NCBI RefSeq assembly: GCF_003353055.1
Contig: NZ_QKWJ01000008.1
Location: forward strand, 124,001 to 188,000
DNA: 64,000 nt
Origin: Cupriavidus lacunae
Lineage (GTDB): Bacteria > Pseudomonadota > Gammaproteobacteria > Burkholderiales > Burkholderiaceae
Direction: 5' to 3'
Part shown: piece after piece, positions 1-9,036 of the stretch
Numbering within the stretch: position 1 is the stretch's first letter
How the letters are laid out: each line of letters starts with the position of its first letter
Program-made: the position numbers and the translations under genes
Notes under the pieces: generated by a model
The model's input: the letters and a program-made list of their open reading frames with translations, nothing else
What the model was told of the DNA's origin: nothing
The model's database searches: none

Positions 1-330
1 CTTCCCCTGATGGGCGCCAATGGCGTGATCTCTTATTTCGACCAGTCCGCGGTGCGCCGCCAGGGTACCGAAGTCGGCGTGGTGGTGATGCGCAATTCGC
101 CGGCCGGCGTGATCCGCACCACCAGCGGCGACCCGATCCGCTCGTCGCTCAGGCGCATGGTGCTGAACTGCGCCACGTCGATGTTCGCCGTGGTCGAGCA
201 GACGCTTTACAGCAAGCGCTTTGCGCGCGGCGACTCGCTCTATACCATCCGCGCCCCGCAGTACGGCACCTTCCAGGTCGCCGGCCCCGGCACGATCGCC
301 GGGGAACTGCTGCGCAAGCTGTGCCGGTGA
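1..330 (+). CDS. surface-adhesin E-like protein, C-terminal part (5' end outside window)
   Basis: The reading frame is open from the first base of the window, so only the last 109 codons are present and the true start lies to the left. The visible part has the pattern of the surface-adhesin protein E family common in Burkholderiales: an early Ser-Tyr-Phe-Asp segment followed by an Arg-Arg-Gln turn, a central Cys in LNCATSMFAVV, and a final GELLRKLCR tail with a second Cys. Proteins of this family are small, exported, and usually of unknown function. The call rests on overall pattern only, because the signal peptide is not visible. Confidence 0.55.
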   Translation, partial: LPLMGANGVISYFDQSAVRRQGTEVGVVVMRNSPAGVIRTTSGDPIRSSLRRMVLNCATSMFAVVEQTLYSKRFARGDSLYTIRAPQYGTFQVAGPGTIAGELLRKLCR

Positions 331-492
331 ACTGAGCGCCATAGGGCGCTCCATCGTGCCATCTCAGGGTTTGTCCCGGTCAACGGTGAACGAACCCTCC
401 TCGTTGATGCTGATGACGGGACGCGAGCCAATGGCGTCCGTCGTGGCAGGCACTGCTGCCACCCCTACCAGCAGGCAAACGAGGAGATGGAA

Positions 493-720
493 ATGAAGAA
501 ATGGATCGTCATGCTGTCGATGGCAATGTTCGGCGCGGGCGCGATGGCGCAGGCGCCGGCAACTCCGGCCACGCCCGCCACCCCGGCCGCGCCGGCGGCA
601 GCGTCGACTGACAAGGCCGCGCCGGCCAAGGCTGACAGCAGCAAGGCCAAGGCCAAGAAGACCAGCGCCAAGAAAAAGAATAGCCACGCCAAAGCCCCGA
701 TGACCAACAAAGGCGCCTGA
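493..720 (+). CDS. small secreted Ala/Pro/Lys-rich protein
   Basis: This 75-residue protein starts with a typical Sec signal peptide (MKKWIVMLSMAMFGAGAMAQ, predicted cleavage after AMA). The mature part is a low-complexity run of Ala-Pro-Thr followed by Lys/Ala/Ser. I chose the ATG at 493 because GAGGAG at 481-486 sits six bases before it. An ATG at 487 also exists but would abut the ribosome site. Similar short basic exported proteins are frequent in Cupriavidus and Ralstonia and have no known function. No enzymatic motif is visible. Confidence 0.6.
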   Translation: MKKWIVMLSMAMFGAGAMAQAPATPATPATPAAPAAASTDKAAPAKADSSKAKAKKTSAKKKNSHAKAPMTNKGA

Positions 721-1072
721 GCGCGCCGCCGATGGCGGCGGGCGCACGGCTCCCCGGCAAGCGGGGACGCAGGCTGCGCCCGTGACGGCCATGCCGCCAA
801 GCAACGAAAGGCTGGCCGCGCCGGCAGGGCGCGGCACTGCCGTGCACAGGGCAGCCTTGTGGCACGCATCGCGTGCCTTCCGGGGGGAAAGGGCAAGGGC
901 TGTCCGGCGGATCGAAACAGGAGGCTTCGGCCTCCTTTTTTTTGTCCGCCGCCGGGGTAGCCGCTGCGCCGGCTTTGCGTGCGCGCCAGCGCACGTTATG
1001 CTTGCGGGCAACGTGCCGGACCTGGCGTGTAGCCATCGCGCCGGCGCAAGCCAACTTGACCGGAGTGTATTT
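721..1072. other. intergenic region with hairpins and one strong terminator
   Basis: No convincing gene is present. A GC hairpin without a T-run (GCCGCC at 725-730, GGCGGC at 734-739) follows the small secreted gene directly. A true intrinsic terminator comes about 200 bases later at 920-943. Either the upstream transcript has a long 3' untranslated part, or a short RNA is made here. Confidence 0.5.
920..943 (+). terminator. Rho-independent terminator
   Basis: A six-base-pair stem (GGAGGC / GCCTCC) closes a TTCG tetraloop and is followed by eight T residues at 936-943. This is a strong plus-strand intrinsic terminator. It may close the 493-720 transcript or an unannotated RNA in between. Confidence 0.85.
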
Positions 1073-2724
1073 ATGGCAGTGCTAGCAGCCTGGCGGCGGT
1101 GGCAGGGGTTGGCGGCATGGTGGATGGCAGGACTGGGTTGGCTGGCATGCGCGCTGTGGGCGCCCGGCAGCCTGGCTGCGCCGGCGTCCGTGCCCACAGC
1201 CGCGCAGGCATCGATAGCGGTGCGCAGCGGCAACGCTGGCTGAACTGCGGTTGATGGACCGCCCCATCGCCACGCTGCGGGCCGAGATCGCGGGCGCCAC
1301 GCCCGCCATGCGGGCCGCGCGTGCCCAGCAGATGTTCGGCGACCTGGCCGAACGCGACCTGGTACTGCCACTGGTACAGGTCAGCGGCACCGTCGACGGC
1401 GCGCCGATGATCGCCTTCCGGCTCGGGGACCAGTTGCTGTTTGCTCTCACCGCGCAAGACCTTTCCCCCGAAGACAGCCTGACCCTTGAGGCCGCCGCCG
1501 CGCTGAGCCTGCTTGGACTGGCCGTGCTGGCGGCGCTGACATAGGGCGTGGCGCGTGCCGGCGTGGGCCTGCGCGCGCGCCTGCAGCTGGCATTGGAGCG
1601 GCACCTGGCGCAGCGGGTCAGCGGGCAGTTCGACTGGACCGGCGCGCTTTACCAGCTGGTCGCCCGCATCGTGCAGATCCTGACGATCGGCCTGGTGCTG
1701 GTGCTGGTCTTTATCTGGCTGGAATTCGCCCTCGATCAGTTTCCGCTGACGCAGCCGATGGGCGACCGCATGGGCGCCTTCATCATCGGCCTGCTGTCGC
1801 AGATCGCGCTGTCGATGGTGTCGTCGGTGCCGGGCCTGGTCACGGTGGCGGTGATCCTGCTGATCACGCGCGCGGTGCAGCGGCTGGTATCAAACATCTT
1901 CAAGGCGGTGCAGAAGGGCCAGATCTCGGTGCCCGGCCTGCATCCGGAGACGGCAGGAGCCACGCGGCGGCTGGCGGCGGCGGTGATCTGGGCGCTGGGC
2001 TTCACCTTTGCCTACCCGTATATCCCCGGCTCGGAAAGCGATGTGTTCAAGGGGCTGTCGGTGCTGCTCGGCTTCATGGTGACGCTGGGGTCGGCCAATG
2101 TGGTCAACCAGCTGATGAGCGGCATGGTGGTGGTGTATTCGCGCGCGCTGCGCCGTGGCGACATGGTGTGCATCGGCGATACGGTGGGCACCGTGGCCTC
2201 GCTTGATGCGCTGTCGGTCAAGGTGATCAACCTGCGCAACGAAGAGGTGACGCTACCCAATGCGGTGGTGGTCGGCAGCGCCATCCACAACTACACGCGT
2301 CACGGCAGCGTGCGCGACCCCGCCGCGCAGGAGAGCTGGCAGGCCGCGCTGGTTTCCACCTCGGTCACGATTGGCTACGACACGCCGTGGCGGCAGGTCC
2401 ATGCGATGCTGCTGGCCGCCGCCGCTGAGGCGGCGCATATCGCGCCGTCGCCCACGCCGTTCGTGCTGCAGCGGGGGCTGTCGGATTTCTACGTCGAATA
2501 TGAGCTGTTTGCCGCGCTGGATCATCCGCGCAACCGCTTCTACGCGCTGTCGGCCCTGCACGCCGCGACCCAGGACCAGTTCAACACCCACGGCGTCCAG
2601 ATCATTGATGGCGCAGCCGGACAACACGGTCTACGTCCCGGAGCCGAAGTGGTACGAGCGTCCGGGTTCGCCGCAGGTCGATCCTGCGGCGCGGCCGCAT
2701 CGCGCGCCGTCGAACGCGGCGTGA
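1073..2724 (+). pseudogene. MscS-family mechanosensitive channel, disrupted
   Basis: Three frames together encode one MscS-like protein. Residues from ATG 1073 give a signal-like membrane start, but this frame stops at 1243. The next part (about 1230-1541) continues in another frame and meets a TAG at 1542-1544. The same frame reopens at about 1545 and carries several membrane helices and the MscS core, with a GSANVVNQL helix and a beta-domain (GDTVGTVASLDALSVKVINL). At about 2610 the frame shifts again: the genuine tail (MAQPDNTVYVPEPKWYERPG) is in the third frame and ends at 2724. At least two frameshifts and one nonsense codon make a functional product unlikely. An intact MscS-type gene lies at 10652-11509. 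Sequencing error is the alternative explanation. Confidence 0.75.
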
Positions 2725-2750
2725 GCGCCGCCGGCAAGGCTCAGCGCCGC

Positions 2751-3173
2751 TTATTCACTCACCTGGCGCGACTTCCATTGCCCGTTGGGCTGCTTGCAGA
2801 ACCATCCGTTCCAGTGTTCTTCGGCACTGCCGCGCTTGAGGTCCGACTTCAGGCGCCGGCACGACTGGCCCTTGTCGGTCTTGCTTTCGACCGGTGTGAT
2901 GGTGCCGTCGATCTGCTGGCGGCGCCCGGCCGCCGGGAAGGTCCATTCGACGGCGTGGCCATCGGCCGTATCGTTCAGCGCCTTGCGCACTGACTTGGCC
3001 AGCGACGCGCCTTCCTTGTCGTTGAGCGTGCCGATGATGGTGCCGGTCAGGTAGTTGTCGAAGTACGCCTGCGCCGGTGCGGCGGCTGCAAGCAGCAGGG
3101 CGGCACCGAGTGCGCCGGCGATGGCGGTACGCAGGGCAGGGCGGGCGATAGCGTCGGTTTGCCGAGGGAGCAT
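2751..3173 (-). CDS. 17 kDa surface-antigen-like exported protein
   Basis: This 140-residue protein has a long signal peptide ending in AAAPAQA. The conserved core (YLTGTIIGTLNDKEGAS, then a basic RKALND segment and HAVEWTFP) matches the RT0821/Lpp0805-type 17 kDa surface antigen family of envelope proteins. Two Cys (in KGQSCRRL and WFCKQPNG) remain in the mature part and could form a disulfide. The start is supported by AAGGA seven bases before the ATG. It runs opposite to and just beyond the MscS pseudogene. The precise function of this family is not known. Confidence 0.7.
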   Translation of the reverse strand: MLPRQTDAIARPALRTAIAGALGAALLLAAAAPAQAYFDNYLTGTIIGTLNDKEGASLAKSVRKALNDTADGHAVEWTFPAAGRRQQIDGTITPVESKTDKGQSCRRLKSDLKRGSAEEHWNGWFCKQPNGQWKSRQVSE

Positions 3174-3371
3174 GTCGATTCCTTGTAGCGTCTTGGTGGC
3201 GTTTGGTTGGCATTGTAAGCGCAATGCGGGTCCGCAGCGCGCGCGGTGCGGTTGACACCTGCGTGGCCCTGACCTAGCGTTGATTGTTGCCCCCGCGCGC
3301 TGCGTTGGCCGGCAGCGGTGCACGCTGTGCCCTATGCATGGCAGGCGCCTTTCCTGCGAGAGGAGATCCCC

Positions 3372-3743
3372 ATGAAGCTGCGCTACCTCACCATCGGTCT
3401 GGCCGCCGCCTGCGCCTTCGGCACGCTGCACGCCCAGACCACGGGCAAGACCGACAAATTCAACCCGTACACCGACGGCGCCAAACAAGACAAGTTCAAT
3501 CCCTACACCGACGGCGCCAAGCAGGACAAATTCAGCCCATACTCGGATGGCGCAAAAAGCGATAACGTGAACTCGCTGAACCCGGGCGCTCGCCCCGACC
3601 AGATGGAGCCGATCCAGGGCGGCGCACAGAAGTCTTTTGACTCCTACAGCCAGGGCGGCATGAACAGCGGCAAGTTCGATCCGTATTCCGAAGGCGCCAA
3701 AAGTGACAAGTTCGATCCGTACAGCGAAGGGGCAAAAAAGTAA
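3372..3743 (+). CDS. secreted protein built of eight 12-residue repeats
   Basis: The 123-residue product has a 21-residue signal peptide ending in LHA. Nearly the whole mature part (residues 27-122) divides exactly into eight 12-residue units. The first three and last two units fit the consensus [S/T/Q]DKF[N/D]PY[S/T][D/E]GAK, and the central three have diverged but keep length and the Gly. AGGAGA stands eight bases before the ATG. The repeats are rich in Asp/Lys/Tyr, suggesting an elongated periplasmic or surface protein, possibly ligand binding. A distant relative with the same DPF-T-(D/E)-GA core is at 59100-59453. I know of no described function. Confidence 0.75.
   Translation: MKLRYLTIGLAAACAFGTLHAQTTGKTDKFNPYTDGAKQDKFNPYTDGAKQDKFSPYSDGAKSDNVNSLNPGARPDQMEPIQGGAQKSFDSYSQGGMNSGKFDPYSEGAKSDKFDPYSEGAKK
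3450..3737 (+). repeat. eight in-frame 36-bp protein-coding repeats
   Basis: Eight consecutive 36-base units encode the 12-residue repeats. Units 1-3 and 7-8 are close copies, which would allow copy-number change by slippage or recombination. Units 4-6 are degenerate. Confidence 0.8.
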
Positions 3744-3759
3744 CCGTGTATTAAAGGGG

Positions 3760-3779
3760 CCGGGCGCCGCCTGGCCCGG
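3760..3779 (+). terminator. hairpin after repeat-protein gene
   Basis: CCGGGC (3760-3765) pairs with GCCCGG (3774-3779) seventeen bases after the stop codon. There is no T-run, so termination here is only plausible. The rest of 3780-3923 shows no gene. Confidence 0.35.
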
Positions 3780-3923
3780 ATCTCTGGCAGGCGAGCGCAG
3801 CCGGCAGGTGCCGTTCCCGGCGACGCTCGCGGCGGTGTGACCCCGGCGCCCGGAAACCGTTGCCCGGAGCGGCTTTCGGGCAACCTGGCCAACATTTTGT
3901 TTCAAACCTTGCGTGATCGAAAC

Positions 3924-3952
3924 GTGACTTTTGCGTCTCGAATTGCTATGGT
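3924..3952 (+). promoter_or_regulatory. candidate sigma-70 promoter of opgGH
   Basis: GTGACT (3924-3929) and TATGGT (3947-3952) are separated by 17 bases, about 135 bases before the opgG start. It is the best promoter-like pair in the 343-base gap 3744-4086, which otherwise holds no gene. Confidence 0.45.
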
Positions 3953-4086
3953 TTATTGCGCATCGCAACAAACCGGACACAGTGCTCCGCGGGACGTCCG
4001 CCCCGGGCTGTTCTTCCCCGTTTCCGGGCCTCGCCACTCAGCGCCGGGCCCATCTCTTGCTGTGTCCTCCTTCGTTCTGACCGCCG

Positions 4087-5724
4087 ATGCCGGTCACGCC
4101 GATTCAACCGCTCACCCTGGCATACATGTCACAGATCGCCACGCCACGATTTTCCGAACCGTTTACCTTGCCCGCCGCCGGGCCTGGTGCCCGTCGCCGC
4201 GGGGCGCGGGCCGGCGTGCGGATTGCGGCCTGGCTCGGGGGCGGGGCGCTGGCGCTGTGTGCGATGGCGGCCCATGCGTTCGACTTCGATACGGTCGCGG
4301 CGCGCGCGCGCCAGCTGGCAGCCTCGCCCTACAAGGCGCCGCCGCAGAACTTGCCGCGCGAGCTGCGCGAGCTCTCCTACGAGCGCTACCGCGAGATCGA
4401 ATACAAGTCCGAGCGTTTTGCCTGGCGCGGCACGCGTTCGCCATTCGAGCTGTCGTTCTTCCACGAGGGCATGGTGTTCGACCAGCCCGTGCATATCCAT
4501 GAAGTGGTGGGCAACAGCGTGCGCGAATTCCGCTTCGACCCTTCCGCGTTCAACTACGGCCCGCACAAGGTCGATGCCGCCAAGCTCAAGGGACTGGGCT
4601 ATGCAGGCTTTCGCATCCTGTATCCGCTGAACCAGGGCAAGCGCAAGGATGAGCTGGCGTCGTTCCTCGGCGCGAGCTACTTCCGTGCGCTCGGCAAGGA
4701 CCAGTGGTACGGGCTGTCGGCACGCGGCCTGGCGGTGGACACTGCGCTCAACTCGGGCGAGGAATTCCCGCGCTTTGTCGAATACTGGATCGAGCGCCCG
4801 GGCCCCAATGCCAAGGACATCACGATCTACGCGCTGATGGATTCGCGCCGCATGAGCGGCGCATACCGCTTCACAATCAAGCCCGGCGCGGAGACCGCGA
4901 TGGAGGTCAAGTCGCGCCTCTACCTGCGCGAGAACGTGACCAAGCTGGGCCTGGCGCCGCTGACCAGCATGTTCCTGTACGGCGAGAACCAGCCGTCGGC
5001 CACGCAGGATTTCCGACCCGAGGTGCATGACTCGGACGGCCTGTCGATCCAGCTGGGCACCGGCGAATGGGTCTGGCGTCCGTTGGTCAATCCCAAGCGC
5101 CTGCTGGTGACTTCGTTCGCGGCGACCAATCCGCAGGGCTTCGGGCTGATGCAGCGCGACCGCAGCTTTGACAGCTACCAGGAGATCGGCGCCTGGTATG
5201 AGCGCAGGCCCAGTGGCTGGGTGCAGCCGCGCGGCAACTGGGGCTCGGGCCGGGTAGAACTGGTGCAGATCCCGACGCCGGACGAGACCAATGACAACAT
5301 CGTCGCGTACTGGGTGCCTGACAACCCGCCCAAGCCGAGGCAACCCTTCGACTATGAGTACCGGCTGCTGTGGCAGAAGGACGGCGAACAACTGCCGCCG
5401 CTGTCGTGGGTGACCCAGACCCGCCTGGGCCAGGGCCAGACCCGCAACAAGGAGGACACGAGTTTTTCGCTGGTGGTGGACTTCGAAGGCCCGGCCTTCC
5501 GCAGGCTGCCCGCGGACGTGCGCATCGACCCGGTGGTTTCGGCCGATGCCAACGGTGAACTGCTGAAAACGTCGGTGCAACGCAATGATGCGACCGGCGG
5601 CTGGCGCATGACCATGGTGATGCGCCGCAAGGATGAAACCAAGCCGGTAGAGTTGCGCGGCTATCTTCGCAACGGCAATACAACCCTATCCGAGACGTGG
5701 AGCTACATCTTACCCCCAGGCTAA
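4087..5724 (+). CDS. opgG: glucan biosynthesis protein G (OpgG/MdoG)
   Basis: OpgG is a periplasmic protein needed, together with OpgH, to make and branch osmoregulated periplasmic glucans. The 545-residue product has an N-terminal export segment (hydrophobic AAWLGGGALALCAMAAHA) followed at once by the family start FDFDTVAARARQLA, then the characteristic ELSYERYREIEYK and FFHEGMVFDQPVHIHEV blocks and the ITIYALMDSRRMSGAYRF region of the second domain. Length is normal for the family. An alternative ATG at 4126 would shorten the leader by 13 residues; neither start has a clear ribosome site. The 3' end overlaps opgH by 28 bases, so the two are one operon. Confidence 0.93.
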   Translation: MPVTPIQPLTLAYMSQIATPRFSEPFTLPAAGPGARRRGARAGVRIAAWLGGGALALCAMAAHAFDFDTVAARARQLAASPYKAPPQNLPRELRELSYERYREIEYKSERFAWRGTRSPFELSFFHEGMVFDQPVHIHEVVGNSVREFRFDPSAFNYGPHKVDAAKLKGLGYAGFRILYPLNQGKRKDELASFLGASYFRALGKDQWYGLSARGLAVDTALNSGEEFPRFVEYWIERPGPNAKDITIYALMDSRRMSGAYRFTIKPGAETAMEVKSRLYLRENVTKLGLAPLTSMFLYGENQPSATQDFRPEVHDSDGLSIQLGTGEWVWRPLVNPKRLLVTSFAATNPQGFGLMQRDRSFDSYQEIGAWYERRPSGWVQPRGNWGSGRVELVQIPTPDETNDNIVAYWVPDNPPKPRQPFDYEYRLLWQKDGEQLPPLSWVTQTRLGQGQTRNKEDTSFSLVVDFEGPAFRRLPADVRIDPVVSADANGELLKTSVQRNDATGGWRMTMVMRRKDETKPVELRGYLRNGNTTLSETWSYILPPG

Positions 5725-8324
5725 AGCAGCGACCGGCCCAGGCGGCGGCGTGCGAGCGCTATGTCGACCGTCTGCCCGTATCGCCTGAAATGCGCAGCGA
5801 ACTGCTGGCGGACGGCCCGGGCATGGCCGCCGCGCCGGTTGCGCCGGTCCCACCGGTCATGCCGGTGACTTCGGTTGCCCCGGTGATCCCCGTCACCGTC
5901 GACGGCCGCGACGCGCAGGAAGCGATCACGCGCCTGCAGTCGCGCCTGGCCGCCAAGGACACGCCGCCGGCGCAAGGCAGCAGCGCCTATGCCTCGGTGG
6001 GCCGGCGCTTCACCATCGCATACGGCAATCCGCAGGTTGACGGCGCGCCGCTGCTGCAGCGGCGCGAAGACGGCACCGTGAAGGTCGACACCGGCCCCGA
6101 GCCCGAGCGCAGCTCGATGGTGCCGCGCCAGTGGCCGCCGCATATCGTCACCGGCTGGCTGCGCAATACCTGGCGCCGCATGCTGGGCCGCCCGCCCGTG
6201 CCCGAGACCTGGGACACGCTGCATGACGGCCCCGACGCCGAAGGCAAATGGCACCCGGCCGGCTCGCACCGCCGCTGGTTCCTGCTGGGCCTGGTCGTGA
6301 TGCAGACCGTGCTGGCCACGTACTTCATGACCAATGTGCTGCCGTACCACGGCACGGATCCGCTTGAAATCGCCATCCTGGTGCTGTTCGCCATCCTGTT
6401 CTCATGGGTGTCGGCCGGCTTCTGGACTGCGATGATGGGCTTCCTGGTGCTGGCCAAGGGCGGCGACCGTCATCTGATCTCGCGTTCGGCCGCGCCCGAC
6501 GGGCCGATAGCGCCCGAGGCGCGCACCGCGATCATCATGCCGATCTGCAATGAGGACGTGACGCGCGTGTTCGCGGGGTTGCGCGCCACCTATGAATCGC
6601 TCGCGCGCACCAGTCACCTGTCCAACTTCGATTTCATCGTGCTGTCGGACAGCGGCAACCCTGACCTGCGCACCGCCGAGCATGACGCGTGGATGGAATT
6701 GTGCCGCGCGGTCGGCGGCTTCGGCCGCATCTTCTACCGCTGGCGCCGCCATCGCGTGAAGCGCAAGACTGGCAACGTGGCCGACTTCTGCCGCCGCTGG
6801 GGCAGCAAGTACCGCTACATGGTGGTGCTCGATGCCGACAGCGTGATGAGCGGCGACTGCCTGGCGACGCTGGTGCGGCTGATGGAAGCCAACCCCGGCG
6901 CGGGCATCATCCAGTCCGCACCCCTGGCAGTGGGCCGCGAGACCCTCTACGCCCGCGTGCAGCAGTTCGCCACGCGCGTGTACGGGCCGCTGTTCACGGC
7001 CGGCCTGCATTACTGGCAGCTGGGTGAATCGCACTACTGGGGCCATAACGCCATCATCCGCGTGCATCCGTTCATCGAGCACTGCGCGCTGGCGCCGCTG
7101 CCCGGCCGCGGGCCGCTGTCGGGCGAAATCCTGTCGCACGACTTCGTCGAAGCCGCGCTGATGCGCCGTGCCGGCTGGGGCGTGTGGATCGCTTACGACC
7201 TGGAAGGCTCGTATGAGGAGCTGCCGCCCAACCTGCTGGACGAGGTCAAGCGCGACCGCCGCTGGTGCCAGGGCAACCTGATGAACTTCAGGCTGTGGCT
7301 CAAGCAGGGCTTCCACGTGGTGCACCGCGCGGTGTTCCTGACCGGCATCATGGCCTACCTGTCCGCGCCGCTGTGGCTGCTGTTCCTGCTGCTGTCCACG
7401 GCGATGCTGGCCAAGCACGCGCTGGTGCCGCCGGAGTACTTCACGCAGCAGTACCAGCTGTTTCCGACCTGGCCCGAATGGCATCCGGAGAAAGCGCTGG
7501 CCTTGTTCTCCGCCACGGCCACGCTGCTGTTCCTGCCCAAGCTGGCCAGCGTGGTACTGCTGATGAAGCAGGCGCGGCGATATGGCGGGGCGGTGCAGCT
7601 GATTGCCAGCATGCTGATCGAGGTGCTGCTGTCCGCGCTGCTGGCGCCCACGCGCATGCTGTTCCACACCAAGTTCGTGATCGCTGCATACAGCGGCTGG
7701 GGCATCTCCTGGAAGTCGCCCCCGCGCGAAGACGCCGAGACCACCTGGGGCGAAGCCTTCCGCCGCCACGGCTGGCATACGGCGCTGGGGCTGGCCTGGG
7801 GCGGGCTGGTGTACTGGCTGAACCCCTCGTACGTGCTGTGGCTGCTTCCGATCGTCGGTTCGCTGGCGCTGTCGATCCCGCTGTCGGTGATGCTGTCGCG
7901 CGTGTCGCTGGGCCGTGCCTCGCGCAACGCGGGTTTGTTCATGATCCCCGAGGAGACGCTGGTGCCGCGCGAGATCGTCGAGACGCAGCAGCATGTCGAA
8001 AACGCAGCCGAAACACCAGACTTTGTCGATGCCGTGGTGGACCCGGTCACCAATGCGCTGATGTGCGCCACCGCCACGCCACGCGTGGTCCAGCCGGAGT
8101 CGGCGCGCAGGCGCCACGAGTCGCTGGTCCAGCATGCGCTCACGAATGGCCCGCGCGCGCTCACGCCGGCGCAGAAGCATGTCTTGCTGGGCAATCCGTT
8201 CGCGCTGGCGCGCCTGCATGAACTGGTGTGGGGCTCGCCGCTGGCCGATGCCGGCTGGAAGGACACGCGCATCCTGGTGCGGCGCGCCGCCAACGTGCTG
8301 CCGTTGCGCCCGCGTGCTGCCTGA
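5697..8324 (+). CDS. opgH: glucan glucosyltransferase H (OpgH/MdoH)
   Basis: OpgH is the inner-membrane glycosyltransferase that polymerises UDP-glucose into the glucan backbone. The 875-residue protein has an N-terminal cytoplasmic part, two membrane helices (about residues 200-250), and a GT2 catalytic domain with LSDSGNPD, the VLDADSVM Asp pair, HDFVEA and the RDRRWCQGN processivity motif. Several further helices follow, then a C-terminal cytoplasmic tail. The proposed GTG start at 5697 lies inside opgG and gives the expected family N-terminus (a PEMRSEL segment follows), which suggests translational coupling. No opgD- or opgC-like gene is adjacent. Confidence 0.93.
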   Translation: MELHLTPRLKQRPAQAAACERYVDRLPVSPEMRSELLADGPGMAAAPVAPVPPVMPVTSVAPVIPVTVDGRDAQEAITRLQSRLAAKDTPPAQGSSAYASVGRRFTIAYGNPQVDGAPLLQRREDGTVKVDTGPEPERSSMVPRQWPPHIVTGWLRNTWRRMLGRPPVPETWDTLHDGPDAEGKWHPAGSHRRWFLLGLVVMQTVLATYFMTNVLPYHGTDPLEIAILVLFAILFSWVSAGFWTAMMGFLVLAKGGDRHLISRSAAPDGPIAPEARTAIIMPICNEDVTRVFAGLRATYESLARTSHLSNFDFIVLSDSGNPDLRTAEHDAWMELCRAVGGFGRIFYRWRRHRVKRKTGNVADFCRRWGSKYRYMVVLDADSVMSGDCLATLVRLMEANPGAGIIQSAPLAVGRETLYARVQQFATRVYGPLFTAGLHYWQLGESHYWGHNAIIRVHPFIEHCALAPLPGRGPLSGEILSHDFVEAALMRRAGWGVWIAYDLEGSYEELPPNLLDEVKRDRRWCQGNLMNFRLWLKQGFHVVHRAVFLTGIMAYLSAPLWLLFLLLSTAMLAKHALVPPEYFTQQYQLFPTWPEWHPEKALALFSATATLLFLPKLASVVLLMKQARRYGGAVQLIASMLIEVLLSALLAPTRMLFHTKFVIAAYSGWGISWKSPPREDAETTWGEAFRRHGWHTALGLAWGGLVYWLNPSYVLWLLPIVGSLALSIPLSVMLSRVSLGRASRNAGLFMIPEETLVPREIVETQQHVENAAETPDFVDAVVDPVTNALMCATATPRVVQPESARRRHESLVQHALTNGPRALTPAQKHVLLGNPFALARLHELVWGSPLADAGWKDTRILVRRAANVLPLRPRAA

Positions 8325-8348
8325 CCGCTCCTGAGCGAAGCTGCTCGC

Positions 8349-8386
8349 AATGAACGACGGCCCGCAGATGCGGGCCGTCGTTCATT
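8349..8386. terminator. long perfect hairpin between convergent genes
   Basis: Two perfect 18-base arms (8349-8366 and 8369-8386) flank a two-base GA loop, 24 bases after opgH and about 60 bases before the end of the minus-strand gene. It has no T-run on either side. It probably acts as a bidirectional terminator or RNA-stabilising hairpin for both transcripts. Confidence 0.7.
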
Positions 8387-8448
8387 GTGCTGCCGGCTTG
8401 TGGGCTCGCTTCAGATGCAATCGATTCTTGTTTGTGTTGCCTGGTGTC

Positions 8449-9036
8449 TTAACGCAGTGCCGCGGTGCAGATAGGCGCATTGATATAGACGTCGCCGATG
8501 CGGCGCTCGCCGCGATCCTTGCGGGTCATGTAGCGGAACATCAGGCTGACGCCAAGCTTGGTCAGGATCTCGACGTCGCGGTTCGCGCAGATATTGCGCT
8601 GCAGCGGCGCGGCGTAGTTGACCTCGAAGCTGGCCAGGTCCAGCATCGGCCCGCGGTAGTTGGTGAGTTCCAGCTGGAACAGCACGTGTTTGCCCGGAAT
8701 CGACTGGCAGCGGCGCAGGCGCGTCTCGCCGTCGATTTCGATCGGCAGGGCGTCGTTGAGCTGGCGGCAGGCGCGCGCCAGCACGTTGTCGGGGCGCGTG
8801 GTGTTGCGCAGCAGTTCGGGCACGCCGGCGGCGCCGGTGTTCTGGCCGGTGGCGGCGCCCTTGAGCATGCGCGACAACGGGTCGGCTTCGTCGATCACGG
8901 GGGCGGGCGCCGAGGCGGCGGCGTTGCGCAACTGCGCCGACGCGGCCCTGGTCGTCAGGGGCAGCGGTAACAGCAGCGCGGCCGCGAGTGCGGCCAGGCC
9001 AAGCGAAGCGGGAAGCGGCGTGTGTCGTATTCTCAT
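8449..9036 (-). CDS. exported protein of unknown function
   Basis: I do not recognise this 195-residue protein. It has a signal peptide (hydrophobic LGLAALAAALLLPLPL, cleavage likely near TRAASA). The mature part has four Cys (ACRQL, RRCQS, NICAN, PICTA), consistent with two disulfides in the periplasm, and an FQLELTNYRGPMLDLASFEV segment that looks like an immunity- or inhibitor-type beta-sheet. It ends at the shared hairpin with opgH. No operon partner is evident. Confidence 0.65.
   Translation of the reverse strand: MRIRHTPLPASLGLAALAAALLLPLPLTTRAASAQLRNAAASAPAPVIDEADPLSRMLKGAATGQNTGAAGVPELLRNTTRPDNVLARACRQLNDALPIEIDGETRLRRCQSIPGKHVLFQLELTNYRGPMLDLASFEVNYAAPLQRNICANRDVEILTKLGVSLMFRYMTRKDRGERRIGDVYINAPICTAALR

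Noticed and set aside
364..1371. Long minus-strand open frame opposite the small secreted gene and the MscS region
   Set aside because: It has Arg/Ala/Pro-rich low-complexity composition typical of antisense frames in GC-rich DNA, and the plus strand encodes a signal peptide protein and MscS pieces there.
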